DNA of 64,000 nt from Brassica napus (taxonomy: Eukaryota; Streptophyta; Magnoliopsida; Brassicales; Brassicaceae), in assembly GCF_020379485.1 (NCBI RefSeq), contig NC_063439.1:15135683-15199682 (forward strand). Direction: 5' to 3'. Numbering within the stretch: the first letter of the stretch is position 1; each line of letters begins with the position of its first letter. Under the pieces are notes generated by a model. It had not been told where the DNA came from. It saw nothing but the letters and a program-made list of their open reading frames with translations, and did no database searches. A program made the position numbers and the translations under genes. Below are positions 43,586 through 55,553 of the stretch, piece by piece.

Positions 43586-46045
43586 TTAAAAAGGATTTGT
43601 CCTCAAATCTGGCTCATCTGCAACAAAAGGGATCAAGTCAGTAACATTGAAGCTATTACTTATATCGTACTTACCTTGCAGATCAAGTTTGTAGGCATTG
43701 TCATTGATCCTCTTGGTGACTTCAAAAGGGCCATCAATCCGCGGCATGAGCTTAGACTTTCTTTCATTTGGAAACCTCTCCTTACGTAAGTGAACCCATA
43801 CTTTATCACCTACATCAAAGATCATCTCACGCCTGCCTTTGTTTGCTTTTTTTGTGTATTGCTTGGTTTTCTCCACAATGTTTCTTCTTGCCTGCTCATG
43901 AATCTGCTGCACCATTTCTGCTTTCTTTTTCCCATCCATATTCACCCTTTCACACTCAGGTAAAGGTATTAGATCCAAAGGTGAGATGGGATTGAACCCA
44001 TAAACAATTTCAAAAGGAGAATACTTAGAAGCAGAATGCTGAGCATGATTATAAGCAAATTCACACTGAGGCAAATACTCTTCCCATGATTTCAAATTCT
44101 TTTTAATGAATGCACGCAAGAGAGTTCCAAGAGTTCTATTAACTACCTCAGTTTGCCCATCAGTTTGTGGATGACATCTAGTAGAAAATAACAACTTAGT
44201 ACCTAGTTTAGACCAAAGAGTCTTCCAAAAATAACTAAGAAACTTAGTATCTCTATCAGAAACTATAGTCTTAGGCATGCCATGAATGCGCACAATCTCT
44301 TTAAAGAACAGGTTAGCAACATGCAATGCATCATCAGTTTTGTGGCAAGCAATGAAATGTGCCATTTTTGAAAACCTATCCACAACTACAAAGATAGAAT
44401 CCTTTCCTGTCCTAGTTCTTGGCAATCCCACAATAAAATCCATAGATATATCATTCCAGGGATGAGTAGGAATAGGGAAGGGGGTATACAAACCGTGGGG
44501 TTGAACCTTAGACTTTGCAAGTTTGCAAGTTGTGCACCTTCCTCAGATTCTCTCCACATCTCTTTTCATATGCGGCCAATAGAAGTGATCCTGCAGAACT
44601 TTTAGGGTTTTTGCTATACCAAAGTGACCCATCAAGCTTCCTCCATGGGATTCCCTGACAAATAGATCTCTCAAAGAGCAATTAGGCACACATAAACGAT
44701 TGTCATATAATAAGAATCCATCATGCCTAAAATAATGACCAGAAGCATACTTAGCACATGAATTATAAGCTTCTTGAAAGTCAGGATCAGATTCATACAT
44801 TTCTTTAATCTGCTCAAAGCCTAGCAACTTAACATCAAGAGTATTCAAGAGGACATACCTTCTGGATAGTGCATCAGCAACTATATTTTCCTTACCTTGT
44901 TGGTATTTGATCACATAAGGAAAGGTTTCAATGAATTCTACCCATCTCGCATGTCTCTTGCTGAGCTTACTTTGTCCTTTTAGGTACTTGAGAGATTCAT
45001 GGTCTGTGTGAATGACAAACTCCTTTGGCCAGAGATAATGCTGCCAAGTCTGTAGAGCTCTCACCAAGGCGTAAAGTTCTTTGTCATAAGTGGCATAGTT
45101 GAGAGTAGCTCCACTGAGTTTCTCACTGAAGTAAGCAATAGGTCTTTTATCCTGCATCAACACAGCACCAATTCCAATTCCTGAGGCATCACATTCTATT
45201 TCAAATGTTTTAGAAAAATCAGGAAGTATGAGAAGAGGAGATTGAGTAAGCTTCTCTTTAAGGAGTTGGAATGCGGCTTCTTGAACTTCTCCCCACTTGA
45301 ATCCTACATCCTTCTTGATTATCTCAGTCAGGGGAGCTGCTAGAGTGCTGAAATCCTTCACAAAGCGCCTATAGAAACCTGCCAGTCCATGAAAACTCCT
45401 TACTTCTCCCACTGTAGTTGGACTCGGCCACTCTTGTATGGCCTTGATCTTTTCCTGATCCACCTTTACACCATCTGTACTTACAACAAAGCCTAGAAAG
45501 ACCAAGTTATCTGTGCAAAAAGTGCACTTCTTTAGATTGGCATAAAGCTTTTCTTTTCTCAAAACATCCAAAACAGCCCTAAGATGTTCTATATGATCTT
45601 TTAAGCATTTGCTGTAAACTAATATATCATCAAAATACACAACAACAAAGATGCCTATGAAAGACCTAAGAGTATGATTTGTCAGTCTCATGAATGTACT
45701 AGGCGCATTGGTTAATCCAAATGGCATAACTAACCATTCATACAAGCCATGTTTAGTTTTAAAAGCAGTTTTCCACTCATCTCATTCTTTCATCCTAATC
45801 TGATGATATCCACTTTTCAAGTCTATCTTAGAAAATATGCAAGAACCATGTAACTCATCAAGCATATCATCTAATCTAGGAATAGGGTGGCGATACTTCA
45901 CTGTTATGTTGTTGATTGCTCTACAATCAACACACATGCGCCAGCTCCCATCTTTCTTTGGCACAAGGAGCACTGGGACTGCACAAGGACTCAAGCTCTC
46001 TCGGATATGACCCTTCTCCATAAGCTCCTCTACTTGTGTTTGCAA
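43586..46045 (-). pseudogene. CRM-like pol: RT, RNase H, integrase
   Basis: A single frame from 46045 to 43586 is interrupted by two stops. [20 protein letters not shown], then a TGA at about 45784-45782, [15 protein letters not shown] and [12 protein letters not shown] with the YFDD catalytic motif. RNase [19 protein letters not shown] and [12 protein letters not shown]. Integrase: zinc-binding [12 protein letters not shown]...; a TGA at 44545-44543 replaces the first Cys of the CC pair. The core has [17 protein letters not shown] and a [12 protein letters not shown]lu. The C-terminus ([12 protein letters not shown]...) ends at 43586 next to the LTR. Otherwise well preserved. Confidence 0.9.
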
Positions 46046-48072
46046 TTCTTTAGTCTCAACTGGATTGGTCCTGTAGATGGACGGTTGGGCAGTGTAGAAC
46101 CAGGCACAAAATCAATTTGATGCTCAATCCCACGCACTGGAGGCAATCCAATAGGGTTATCTTCTGGAAACACATCTGCATATTCCTGTAAAAGAGAGAC
46201 TAGTTCACTCGGATGATCCGGTGTGTGATCAGTAACTGTTAGTAGAGTCTCTTTAAACATAAGCAAGATAATAGAATTTTGAGAGTAAAGAATTCTTTTG
46301 ATATCTCCCTGTTTGGCATAGAGGCTGTGATGCTGGTTATGATCATGTTTGAGATCAATCTCTTTCTCTTTCTTTTTCTGAAGCTGGAGTTGATCTTCAT
46401 GAACCTCTTTAGGAGATAAAGGCACCAGCACAGTCTTCTTTCCATTGAATTCAAATGAGTGCTTGTTGGTGAAGCCATCATGATTCACACGTCTATCATA
46501 CTGCCAGGGTCTTCCAAGAAGTATATGACTGGCTTCCATTGGCAACACATCACACAAGACTTCATCTTCATATCTACCAATGGCTATAGGAACCAGTACT
46601 TGAGTAGAAACTCTCATCTCGCCCTCCTCATTAAGCCACTGCAATCTGTATGGTCTTGGGTGTTTCTGAATTTTCAAGCCCAATTTCTTCACCATTGTCT
46701 CACTAGCTACATTGACACAACTTCCTCCATCAATAATGAGACTGCATACCTTTCCCTGAACCATACACCTTGTGTAAAATAGATTCTCTTGTTGCTCAAG
46801 CTCTCCATTCTTAGCTTGTAAGTTCAAGAGCCTTCTTGTCACCAACAACCTTCCTTTCACGGGTTCTACTTCACTTTCTTCTTCAGACTCATCATGATCA
46901 TACCCAAACTTCTCTTCCTCTGATTCATACTCTCCATTCTCAAGAAGAATCATAACCTTTTTATTGGTGCACTCATTAGCATAATGACCACGCCCTTGAC
47001 ATTTGAAACACTTAACATCTCTAGTTCTTGAACTAGTAATTTCAGCTTTGCCTTTGTCTTTGCTGTATGTGCTGCTCGGCTTAGTCTCTTCTTTCTGCTG
47101 AGGCTTGCTATCCTTCAGATAGGATGTTTTCTCCTCCTTAGAGTGGTGGAACTTAGAAGATCCATAGCTGCGTGAGTTACCCTTCCTCTTGAGCTGCTGT
47201 TCTACTAGAATAGCTTTGTGCAACATCTCTTCTATTTCCACATAGTGTTGCATCTCCACATTATCTTGTATCTCACGGTTAAGTCCTCCAAGAAACCTTG
47301 CCATAGTAGCTTCTCTATCCTCCAAGATACTAGCTCTTAACATCAGCAACTCCATGTCTTGATAGTATTCTTCAACAGTTCGTGTTCCTTGGGTAAGTCT
47401 TCGCAGCTTTTGATGTAGATCGCGGTGATAATGGCTTGGAACAAACCGTTTGCGCATGAGTGACTTCATCTCGTGCCATGAATCAACCGGATTCTCTTGG
47501 TTAAGCCGTCTAGTATTTACAAGCTGATCCCACCAACTCAATGCATAATCATAAAATTCAGTTGCTGCAATCTTGATCCTTTGGGCATTGGAGTAGTGTT
47601 GGCAATTGAAGACAAGCTCGATCTTCTTTTCCCATTCCAAATAGGCATCCGGATCAACCTTGCCATGGAAGGGTGGAATCTTAAGCTTAAGTCCAGATAG
47701 CTTGTCTTTGCGTGACCATCTTCCATCATGTTCACGCCTCGATCTTCCTCTGCTCACTTCAGAAGAAGAACTACTGCGATCAGTTTGGTTGTGCTCAGTT
47801 TTATGGCGCGAATAGTAGTTGTCGGTCTCTTGTGAACCCGCATGCTCTTGCCGTATTGGAGTAGGCCGGTTCCTTCTAGATTCATTGCTATGTCCCTGGC
47901 CAGTAGCTTGCCTCAACTCTTGTCTCATCTCCTCACGGAGTTCCTTCATGCTAGCCTTGAGCATATCAGCCATCGTAGAGATCATAGTTTGATTCATTTG
48001 CTCAGTCATTTGCTCCCTCAGCATCTTGTTCTTCCTTACTAGCTCGGCTTCTTCTTCTGATTCTTTTCCCAT
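46030..48072 (-). CDS. CRM-like gag and protease
   Basis: A 680-codon open frame starts at the ATG at 48072 ([14 protein letters not shown]). A Glu/Lys-rich helical N-terminus is followed by the gag domain ([47 protein letters not shown]), a CCHC zinc knuckle [14 protein letters not shown] at about 47014-46975 and a protease with [12 protein letters not shown], in which the usual DTGA/S triad is DGGS. The block [14 protein letters not shown] follows. A single missing base at about 46070 puts the last codons ([11 protein letters not shown]) out of frame with RT. This is the longest intact retroelement ORF apart from the 811-codon one. Confidence 0.9.
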   Translation of the reverse strand: MGKESEEEAELVRKNKMLREQMTEQMNQTMISTMADMLKASMKELREEMRQELRQATGQGHSNESRRNRPTPIRQEHAGSQETDNYYSRHKTEHNQTDRSSSSSEVSRGRSRREHDGRWSRKDKLSGLKLKIPPFHGKVDPDAYLEWEKKIELVFNCQHYSNAQRIKIAATEFYDYALSWWDQLVNTRRLNQENPVDSWHEMKSLMRKRFVPSHYHRDLHQKLRRLTQGTRTVEEYYQDMELLMLRASILEDREATMARFLGGLNREIQDNVEMQHYVEIEEMLHKAILVEQQLKRKGNSRSYGSSKFHHSKEEKTSYLKDSKPQQKEETKPSSTYSKDKGKAEITSSRTRDVKCFKCQGRGHYANECTNKKVMILLENGEYESEEEKFGYDHDESEEESEVEPVKGRLLVTRRLLNLQAKNGELEQQENLFYTRCMVQGKVCSLIIDGGSCVNVASETMVKKLGLKIQKHPRPYRLQWLNEEGEMRVSTQVLVPIAIGRYEDEVLCDVLPMEASHILLGRPWQYDRRVNHDGFTNKHSFEFNGKKTVLVPLSPKEVHEDQLQLQKKKEKEIDLKHDHNQHHSLYAKQGDIKRILYSQNSIILLMFKETLLTVTDHTPDHPSELVSLLQEYADVFPEDNPIGLPPVRGIEHQIDFVPGSTLPNRPSTGPIQLRLKNCKHK

Positions 48073-48601
48073 CGGTACCTAGAATCAATAACAACACTCA
48101 GCCAGTAAAACAATTCCAGTAAGTTGATCGTAATCAGTAGATGATCAAGAGATTTTAAACCGAAAAATAAACAGGCGGTAAAAGAAACTTGATTGACAAG
48201 CAAAGAGGATTCAAATCGACAATCACAATAGAAACGAGATCAGGGTAGGTTCTTTGACCAGATTTTGACGACACACAAGTAGATCTAGTTGTTATAGGTG
48301 ATTTAAAACAGATCACTCGATCAATTAGATTTAAACAAGAGTTCCAAACGTGAATATGAATCGATATTAATTCGATCTAATAACGCGAAACCTAGATCTA
48401 TCAATTCAAAACTTTTAATCAATTAGATCGACACAAAATGATTAGATCACACAATCAAACAACCATGGATTACAGATCAATCAATGGATATTGCGAATCA
48501 AAGAACAGATCAGTTGAAACAAAACGGATCGATCTAAAACTGATCAAGAAGATGAACAGATTAAGTCGAAACAAAAGAGAAACGAGTACTTCCCTAACCA
48601 G
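48073..48601 (-). other. 5' untranslated region of the CRM-like element
   Basis: AT-rich leader between PBS and gag, with many GATCGAT-like words. No ORF of note. Confidence 0.6.
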
Positions 48602-48616
48602 AGATGCTCTGATACC
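48602..48616 (-). promoter_or_regulatory. Primer-binding site of the CRM-like element
   Basis: TGGTATCAGAGCATC on the minus strand, complementary to the 3' end of initiator tRNA-Met, two bases inside the LTR. Confidence 0.9.
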
Positions 48617-48618
48617 AC

Positions 48619-49447
48619 ATAATACGTCCCTAGATTGCTTCTCTGGATAGTATGGGATAGATCCTTGCTAGAACGAATCAAAGACTCAAGCTCTACAAGG
48701 TTATGGATCGATTGGTGACACAAGAGGCTGCGGAAAGGCTCCTTGATACTCCTAAGTGACTAGATCGGATATGACACACCGAGATAGACACTCTTGGGTT
48801 GTTGGATATTACACACCAACAAGAACACTCAACAACTCGCGAACAAGCAGTAGAGAGAACAAAGGAAACGTTTATGATAAAAGATAATTGATTATTGATA
48901 AGGGTTTCAAAGTACACTTATATAAGAGAAGTTGGAACAGACTCCAAGCTTCTCGAAAACTATCAAGAGAGTAAAGGCACACAGCTCTCTTGGAAATAGA
49001 AACAAATGACAAGTTTGAAAAACAAAAGCATGAAATGAAAGACATAATATCACATAAGGTTGATCCAGGATAAGGTTGGATCGAGATCATCAACTAAGAG
49101 ATTTGAGAAGCAAATCTATGGCCTCGTTAAAAACCTATCTTTGGAAAACCCAATGGGACAAAACCAAAGATAGGGAAAAAGAGCACGCATAGATTGCTTG
49201 CTTAGTTGATGATCAACTTGATGGTGAAGTAGCTTGAATGGTGATAAGTGTGTCTTGGTTGATCAAGCTTCTACCAAGACATTCTTCTTGTTTCCATGAC
49301 ATCTTAACCAATCCTCCAATAGCTTGCGTGAGCCTCCTTGTTCTTGATCGAGTCATAGGTCCTTTAGGCAAGGCTAGGACATCTTCATCAGTTGGCTTAT
49401 CTAGATCCTCATCATCTCCATTAGCTAGTTGGTCCATGATCACATCA
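48619..49447 (-). repeat. 5' LTR (minus sense) of the CRM-like element
   Basis: Minus sense begins TGATGTGATCATGG and ends GGGACGTATTA. It is adjacent to the PBS. Confidence 0.9.
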
Positions 49448-49452
49448 AGAGG

Positions 49453-52400
49453 TATCCAGGAAATTAAAAGAGGCTTATAGGGATGAAGAACTTTTTTGGG
49501 AACAGAAGAGTAGAACGACTTGGCATGCCAAAGGGGATCAGAATACTGAATTTTACCATGCGCATACTAAACAGAGGCAAATACAGAATAAAATAGTGGG
49601 GTTACATAACAGTGGTGGTGACTGGGTTACATCGGAAGAAGAGATAGAAGGGGTTGCGGTTGATTATTTTAACGAATTGTTCTCAACAACATCACTAGCG
49701 GGTTATGAAAGAATTTTTACATGGGCTACCTACTTTGATTACGGAGGATAAAAATAGAATTTTAACTTCCTGGGCATCAGAAGAGGAAGTGAGATCAGTT
49801 TTATTCATGATGCACCCTGAGAAGGCTCCGGGTCCGGATGGAATGACGGCTCTGGTCTTTCAACAATCATGGTCGATTATTAAAACATATATTACTGATC
49901 TGGTTAATTAGTTATTCAGGACAGGATCTTTGGATGAAAGAATAAATATGACCAATATTTGCCTTATTCCAAAGACAGTGAGGCAGTTAGAATGACGGAA
50001 CTGCGACCCATCAGTTTATGTAATGTATGATATAAAATTATTTCAAAGGTGCTGTGCCAACGGTTGAATAGGTTATTGCCTCACCTGATCTCAGAAACAC
50101 AATCTGCTTTTGTTTCTGGGCGGTTGATTTCTGATAATATTTTAATTGCACAAGAGATGTTTCATGGATTAGGGACAAATAACTCATGTAAAGATAAATT
50201 TTTGGCTATAAAGACGGATATAAGTAAGGCGTATGATAGATATGAATGGCCCTTTATTGAGGCTATTTTACTAAAGTTGGGTTTTGCACAACGATGGGTC
50301 TCTCGGATAATGTCTTGCATTTCTTCAGTACAATACAAAATATTAATTAATGGTCAACCTAAAGGATATATTATACCAAATAGAGGTTTGCGACAAGGTG
50401 ATCCTTTGTCGCCTTATTTGTTTATTTTTTGCACTGAAGCATTAATAGCAAATATTAGGAAGAAAGAAGAGGAAAAGTTACTAACCGGGCTAAAAATTGC
50501 ACGTGGAAGTCCGGCAGTTTCTCATTTATTATTTGCGGATGATAGCCTTTTTTTTTCTGCAAAGCCAATAGGCAAGAATGTGAGGTCATTCTACAGATTT
50601 TGAAAGATTATGAACTTGCATCGGGACAACAGATTAATTTTTTGAAATCGTCCATCCAGTATGGACATAAGGTCCCTGAATCAGCACGGTTGGAGGTACA
50701 ACAGGTATTGGGTATCACTACACTAGGTGGTATGGGAACATATTTGGGGATTCCAGAGAGTCTTGGTGGCTCTAAAACACATGTTTTTGGTTTTCTTAAT
50801 GAAAGGGTTAATAATAAGGTTAATCATTGGACTCTCCGATTTATTACAAAGGGTGGTAAGGAGGTTTTAATTAAATCAGTAGCATCTTCCATGCCAACTC
50901 ATGTGATGTCTTGCTTCCGATTACCGCAAACAGTGACTAAGAAACTTACGAGTACAGTTGCCCATTTTTGGTGGGGTGGCAGCGGTAATTCAAAAGGTAT
51001 GCATTGGTTTTCGTGGGACAAGTTGTGTAAGGATAAAACTGAAGGAGGCATTGGTTTTATAGATATTCAGAATTTTAATATGGCTTTATTAGCGAAACAG
51101 TTATGGCGTTTAATAGATAAACCTAGTTCTCTTTTTGCAAGAGTTTTCAAAGGACGATATTATCGAAATTCAGATCCTTTAGATCCTATTAGATCATACT
51201 CTCCCTCGTATGGATGGAGAAGTATTACATCCGCTAGATCTCTGGTTAATAAAGGGCTAATCAAAAGAGTGGAAACAGGTTCAAGCATTTCAGTCTGGAA
51301 TGATCCTTGGATCCCCGCTCCTCGCCCGAGGTCAGCAACCCCAAAATTTTCTAATCAATTTTTGAATCCATTACTTAAGGTGGATGATCTCATTAATCCA
51401 GTTGATCTGTCTTGGAACCTGGATTTACTCAATGCATATGTTCATCAGGACGATGTGAGTACTATATTGACTCATATGGCTGGCACTTTACGGATCACGG
51501 TAGATATACAGTTAAATCTGGATATCGTACTGCAAAATTATTTCCTGATATGGGTGAACAAAATATTGATATGGGACCGAATACTAAACCTTTACTGGCG
51601 CAATCTTGGAAACTGCAGTGTTCACCAAAATTGAAACATTTTGTTTGGCAAATAATTTCCGGTTGTTTACCGGTGTATAGGAATCTTCACTCACGTAGTA
51701 TTAAATGTGATATGCAATGTCAATTGTGTGGGGCTGAGGAAGAATCTATTAATTATGTGTTTTTTGAGTGTTCTTTTGCACTTCAAATTTGGGCACTATC
51801 TAATGATCCGTCTTGCCCAGTGATATTTCCGACCTCATCTATTTTTACAAACATGGATTATCTTTTTTGGCGGTTACCAAAAGAACCAGATTTGAGCTAT
51901 TATTCCTGGATTCTATGGTTTATTTGGAAAAATCGGAATGGAAAAATTTATCAAAATCAGACAAGGGATCCTTTCGATCTCCTCCGGACTGCGGAAATAG
52001 AAAGTGTCATGTGGGCCGAATCACAGACCAGTGATTCTCCAAATACGGGATCGTCACATATTGTGGATCACCTCATTACATGTGATACAAATAGATGTTA
52101 TATAGATGGAGCATGGAGGGCACAAGACTCGTGCATAGGACAAGGATGGGTTTATAAAGAAGGTGGATCAACTGATACTATGATGGGTGCCATGTCTATT
52201 CGCAAAAGTCTATCACCTTTACATGCTGAATGTGAAGCTTTGATATGGGCGATGGAGTGCATGAATACCCTACGAATCTCAGAAGGGGTGTTTGCAACTG
52301 ACTGCTCTCAACTGGTGAAGATGGTGTCTACACCAACAGAATGGCCGGCATTCACTACACACATGGAGGAGTTTCTGCAATGTAAGGAATTTTTTCATCC

Positions 52401-52560
52401 CTTTACTATTCAGCATATTCCGAGGGCACAAAACACAATGGCAGACAAGCTAGCACGAGGTGCTAGAAATCAGCCTGCTGCTATGGTTTATGTTGATTCG
52501 ATTCTTCCGGAGTGGCTTGGATCAGGAATCTGCTTAGTTCTTTTTAGCCTTTTGTTGTAA
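49453..52560 (+). pseudogene. LINE ORF2 C-terminal part: RT, zf-RVT, RNase H-like
   Basis: Resumes in phase after the CRM-like element (RKLKEAYRDEELFWEQKSR). Stops or shifts occur near 49708, 49909, 49990, 50028, 50601 and 51480. RT motifs: EKAPGPDGMTALVFQ, SETQSAFVSGRLISDNILIAQE, IKTDISKAYDR, RGLRQGDPLSPYLF and the catalytic FADDSLFF at about 50533-50556. YLGIPESLGGSK and KGGKEVLIKSV follow. The zinc domain is CQLCGAEEESINYVFFEC at about 51719-51772. The RNase H-like domain starts YIDGAWRAQDS and ends IPRAQNTMADKLARG. It is related to, but clearly different from, the LINE at 921-2813. Not functional. Confidence 0.9.
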
Positions 52561-52588
52561 AAAAAAAAAAAAAAACTTCAAGTTGAAC

Positions 52589-53374
52589 ACACGTCTAACC
52601 GATAAAATCAAAGGCTAAAGAACTTGGGTGATTCTAAACTCTTGGATGCCAAACTTTCATCTCTTAACCACACCAGAACACACTGGATAAAGTCACAGGA
52701 TAGTGAGAAAGGTTCTTCCATACTCAATTCTCTTCTATGAATTTTTTCTGAATTTTTCAACTAATTTTCCTTACAGATTTTTCTCTCTTCTTTTTCTCTT
52801 TCTCTCTGAATTTTTCTCTGGTTTTTCTTGCAGTAACAGGACGTCCAGAGGAGAGAAGAAGATGTTTTAGTTGTAGTTTGGAGAAACATGTGGCAACCAG
52901 CTTCAGCATAAGCATCACACCTTTCCCTTACAAGAAGAAAGCTGCAAGCAGCTGAAGCAAACAGCTTGCGACCAGCATGTGACTTCTAATGAGTAAGCAG
53001 GTAAGGAAGTAGGTGCATGTCATGTGACCTAATTACTGAGGAAGCAAGTAGGCTAGAAGGTGCAAGGCATGTGACTGTTCAGAAATAATTTTAAGAGTTT
53101 TGTCGATATTTTTCGGACTGTTTCGACTAAATATTTTTCTTCCTTCGAATCTCGTCCTGCTCTGAATAAAATCACCCAGCATGAATAAAAATCGACAATA
53201 ATAATTAACACTCGACCAGAACCATCAAGAGATGGTCTTTCGACCAAAAGACAGCCCCTTCGAGAGATTAATTCACTGTGTTGATTTTTATTTAAATTCT
53301 GATCGATCAATCTTCAAACTGATCTTAAAAAAATTTCTCGACCAAAATTCTATCTGTTCATGAGGGTTATTACA
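52589..53374 (-). repeat. Right segment of the solo LTR
   Basis: Non-coding, with pyrimidine-rich TTTTCTCT stretches (52740-52830), repeats of AAGCAGGTAAGGAAGTAGGTGC-like words (about 52995-53060) and the terminal GGGTTATTACA. It is followed by the gacct duplication and resumed Tat pol. Confidence 0.7.
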
Positions 53375-54592
53375 GACCTCCCCCCTAATGAAGTGACTGT
53401 CGTAGCACCAATAACCGAAGCCATCCCCATGGACCAAGATTCCGAGGCGGAACCGACCGACGCCACCGACTAGAGGACAGAATTCATTGACTACTTGGTT
53501 GATGGGAAGCTATCTCACAAAAAATGGATTGCAAGACGACTCAAGACAAGGAGTGCCCACTACGTCGTCCTGGATGGAGAGCTCCATCGATGGACCGCAA
53601 CCAAGGTGCTTCTGAAGGGTATCAACGGCGAGGAGACGCACCTTGTCATTGCTGAAACGCATGAAGGCGCCGCAGGAAATCACTCCAGAGGACGAGCACT
53701 CGCTTTAAAAGTCAAAAGCCTCGGCTTTTACTGGCCACAAATGAATGCATACATAATCGGCCCTATGCGGAGCTTTCGACAGAAGCGTTTCGTCCTAGTC
53801 CTGACAGATTACTTCACGAAGTGGATTGAGGCGGAAGCCTTCGCTAGCATAACAGAAAAAGAGGTTCAACAGTTTGTATGGAAGAACATCATCTGTCGCC
53901 ATGGCCTACCTTACGAAATAGTGACTGACAATGGCTCCCAGTTCATATCGAACAAGTTCCGCAGAACTCTCAGCGAGAGATGGAGAATCTGACTCAACAC
54001 ATCGACTCCGCGATACCCGCAGAGCAACGGTCAAGCTGAGGCATCCAACAAGATCATAATCGACTGTTTGAAGAAACGCCTCGACTTGAAAAAAGGATGC
54101 TGGGCCGATGAACTCGACGGTGTTCTCTAGTCACATAGAACAACTCCTCGAGGAGCAACGAAATCGACTCCTTTCTCAATGGCAGACGGAGTCGAAGCTA
54201 TGTCCCCTGCCAGAGTAAACGTAACCAGTCTACGACGGTCAAGAATGCCGCAGAACATTGAACTCAACAGCGACATGCTCTTCGACGCTCTGGATGCTAT
54301 ATAAGAGTGCCGCGACCAAGCCCTGCTCCGCATCCAGAATTATCAGCATCATATTGAAAGCTACTACAACAATAAAGTCAAGTCTCGACCTCTCGAACTC
54401 GGCGATATAGTACTGCGCAAAGTGTTTGTAAACACTAAGGAGCTGAATGCAGCCAAGCTCGGGACTAATTGAGAAGGGCCTTACAAAATCACTCAAGTTG
54501 TTAAACTAGGAGTCTACCGACTCGAGACGTCGACTGGCGAACCCGTTCCCAGAGCATGGAACTCCATGCATCTCCGCAGATACTACTCTTGA
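53375..54592 (+). pseudogene. Tat-type integrase
   Basis: The frame at 53495-53992 starts in the region before integrase (DYLVDGKLSHKKWIARRLKT), with ETHEGAAGNH (HH part of the zinc finger), then FYWPQMNAYIIGPM. Here the expected Cys-Cys part and about 45 residues are missing. The catalytic core is recognisable: VLVLTDYFTKW (Asp), EIVTDNGSQF (Asp) and [10 protein letters not shown] (Glu, about 54020-54049). Further stops lie at 53990, 54128, 54302 and 54469. The end VPRAWNSMHLRRYYS precedes the TGA at 54590. Integrase inserts the cDNA; this copy is dead. Confidence 0.85.
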
Positions 54593-55553
54593 GAACATGT
54601 CTAACGGTCGAGCACCTACAAGTCTTACTCGGTCGAATCTCCAAATCAACGAGTGAATGACAATTCTGTCACTTTCACTCATAAAAAAAAACAAGTGAAT
54701 GCGTATCCACTGCCACTTTCACTGATCTAAAAACGAACTACGAATGGCTTGATCCTCTCCTAGAGGTACGTAGGCAGCCTTATATGGTCCAGCTATATCA
54801 AAACAATCTCCCAACAAATAGGAGCGCAAATTGTTTTGAGCGATGCATACGCATGAGCATGACCTTTTCTCTCAGACGAACGTACTAGCACTCGTGCCCA
54901 CTAACAAGAATGTCCTGAACAGACACGTGCTTGAGGGATCCCCGGTCGTAACACGGTCCCAGCCGATGCGATCGGGACGACAGCTTTCAATCATCTTATG
55001 ATCCTTTAAAGCCAGGTTTGGCCAACCTAACATTTTTAGGATTACTTTAAGATCGAATGAGAACTGCTGTCACTAAAAAAATCAACGATTTTCTTCGAAG
55101 TCGAAAATTTATACCTTTTTCGAGGACTTGAACTGACGGCATAACACGTTATGATTCGATAAGACCGGATAATCAATTCTCTGACTTAATTCGAAACATT
55201 GACCGAATCGCCAAATCAAAATCGTTAGAATCTTATGTCCGAAACAGAATTCAGCGACTCGTCGAAAGGCAACTAACACTTTCGAGTCCACGAGATTGTG
55301 TTTCACGACTAAGGCAAACTTCGTTTTAAAATGACAACTTCTAAGGTCCAAAAGGAAAATAAACCATAAGGCTTACTGAAGGTTTTAAACGAAAAAAGCC
55401 GCAAAGTAAAAAGTGTTCAGAAGTTACAACAAAAAAGCCTCAAAGGGCTAAAAACAGAAAGCTTAAGAAAAACAACAACAACACATAAGGTCAGTCTTCA
55501 GCACGATCGGGGTCTTCCTCGACGACTCGAGCTTCGAGCTGATCTGAGGCGCC
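54593..55553 (+). other. Tat element region between pol and the antisense ORF
   Basis: Non-coding. TACGTAGGCAGCCTTATATG (54769-54788) is a word common downstream of pol in such elements. A minus ORF at 55109-55351 is unrecognised. The antisense ORF stops at 55554. Confidence 0.5.

Larger units (their letters stand above)
42747..49447 (-). mobile_element. CRM-like chromovirus (Ty3/gypsy), nearly complete
   Basis: LTRs at 42747-43574 and 48619-49447 are flanked by the 5-bp duplication agagg (42742-42746 and 49448-49452). A tRNA-Met-type PBS (TGGTATCAGAGCATC) lies at 48616-48602 on the minus strand. A purine-rich PPT (AAGAGGGAGGGGAC) lies next to 43574. Gag-pro and pol are complete in length. 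The LTRs differ at about 9 of 829 positions by eye, so it is the youngest insertion here. Breaks: a one-base deletion between protease and RT, and two stops in pol. No chromodomain is visible at the integrase end, which suits the CRM group. Confidence 0.9.
40246..52572 (+). mobile_element. L1-type LINE, split by a CRM-like element
   Basis: Flanked by aaacttcaagctgaac (40230-40245) and aaacttcaagttgaac (52573-52588), one mismatch in 16. It ends in a long A run (about 52558-52572). Without the inserted retrotransposon it is about 5.6 kb. Only the tail of ORF1 is present, so it is 5' truncated. ORF2 has endonuclease, RT, zf-RVT and RNase H-like domains with several breaks. Confidence 0.88.
29464..53374 (-). 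mobile_element. Solo LTR (about 2 kb) inserted in Tat pol, split by later insertions
   Basis: The left end TGTGACACCC (29464) and right end GGGTTATTACA (53374) are flanked by a 5-bp duplication gacct (29459-29463 and 53375-53379). Removing the nested Athila-like element and the LINE leaves 29464-29700, 39304-40245 and 52589-53374, about 1.97 kb without internal duplication or coding region. That fits one LTR left by recombination. The minus reading (TGTAATAACCC ... GGGTGTCACA) is the probable sense. It lies between RNase H and integrase of the Tat element. Confidence 0.8.
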
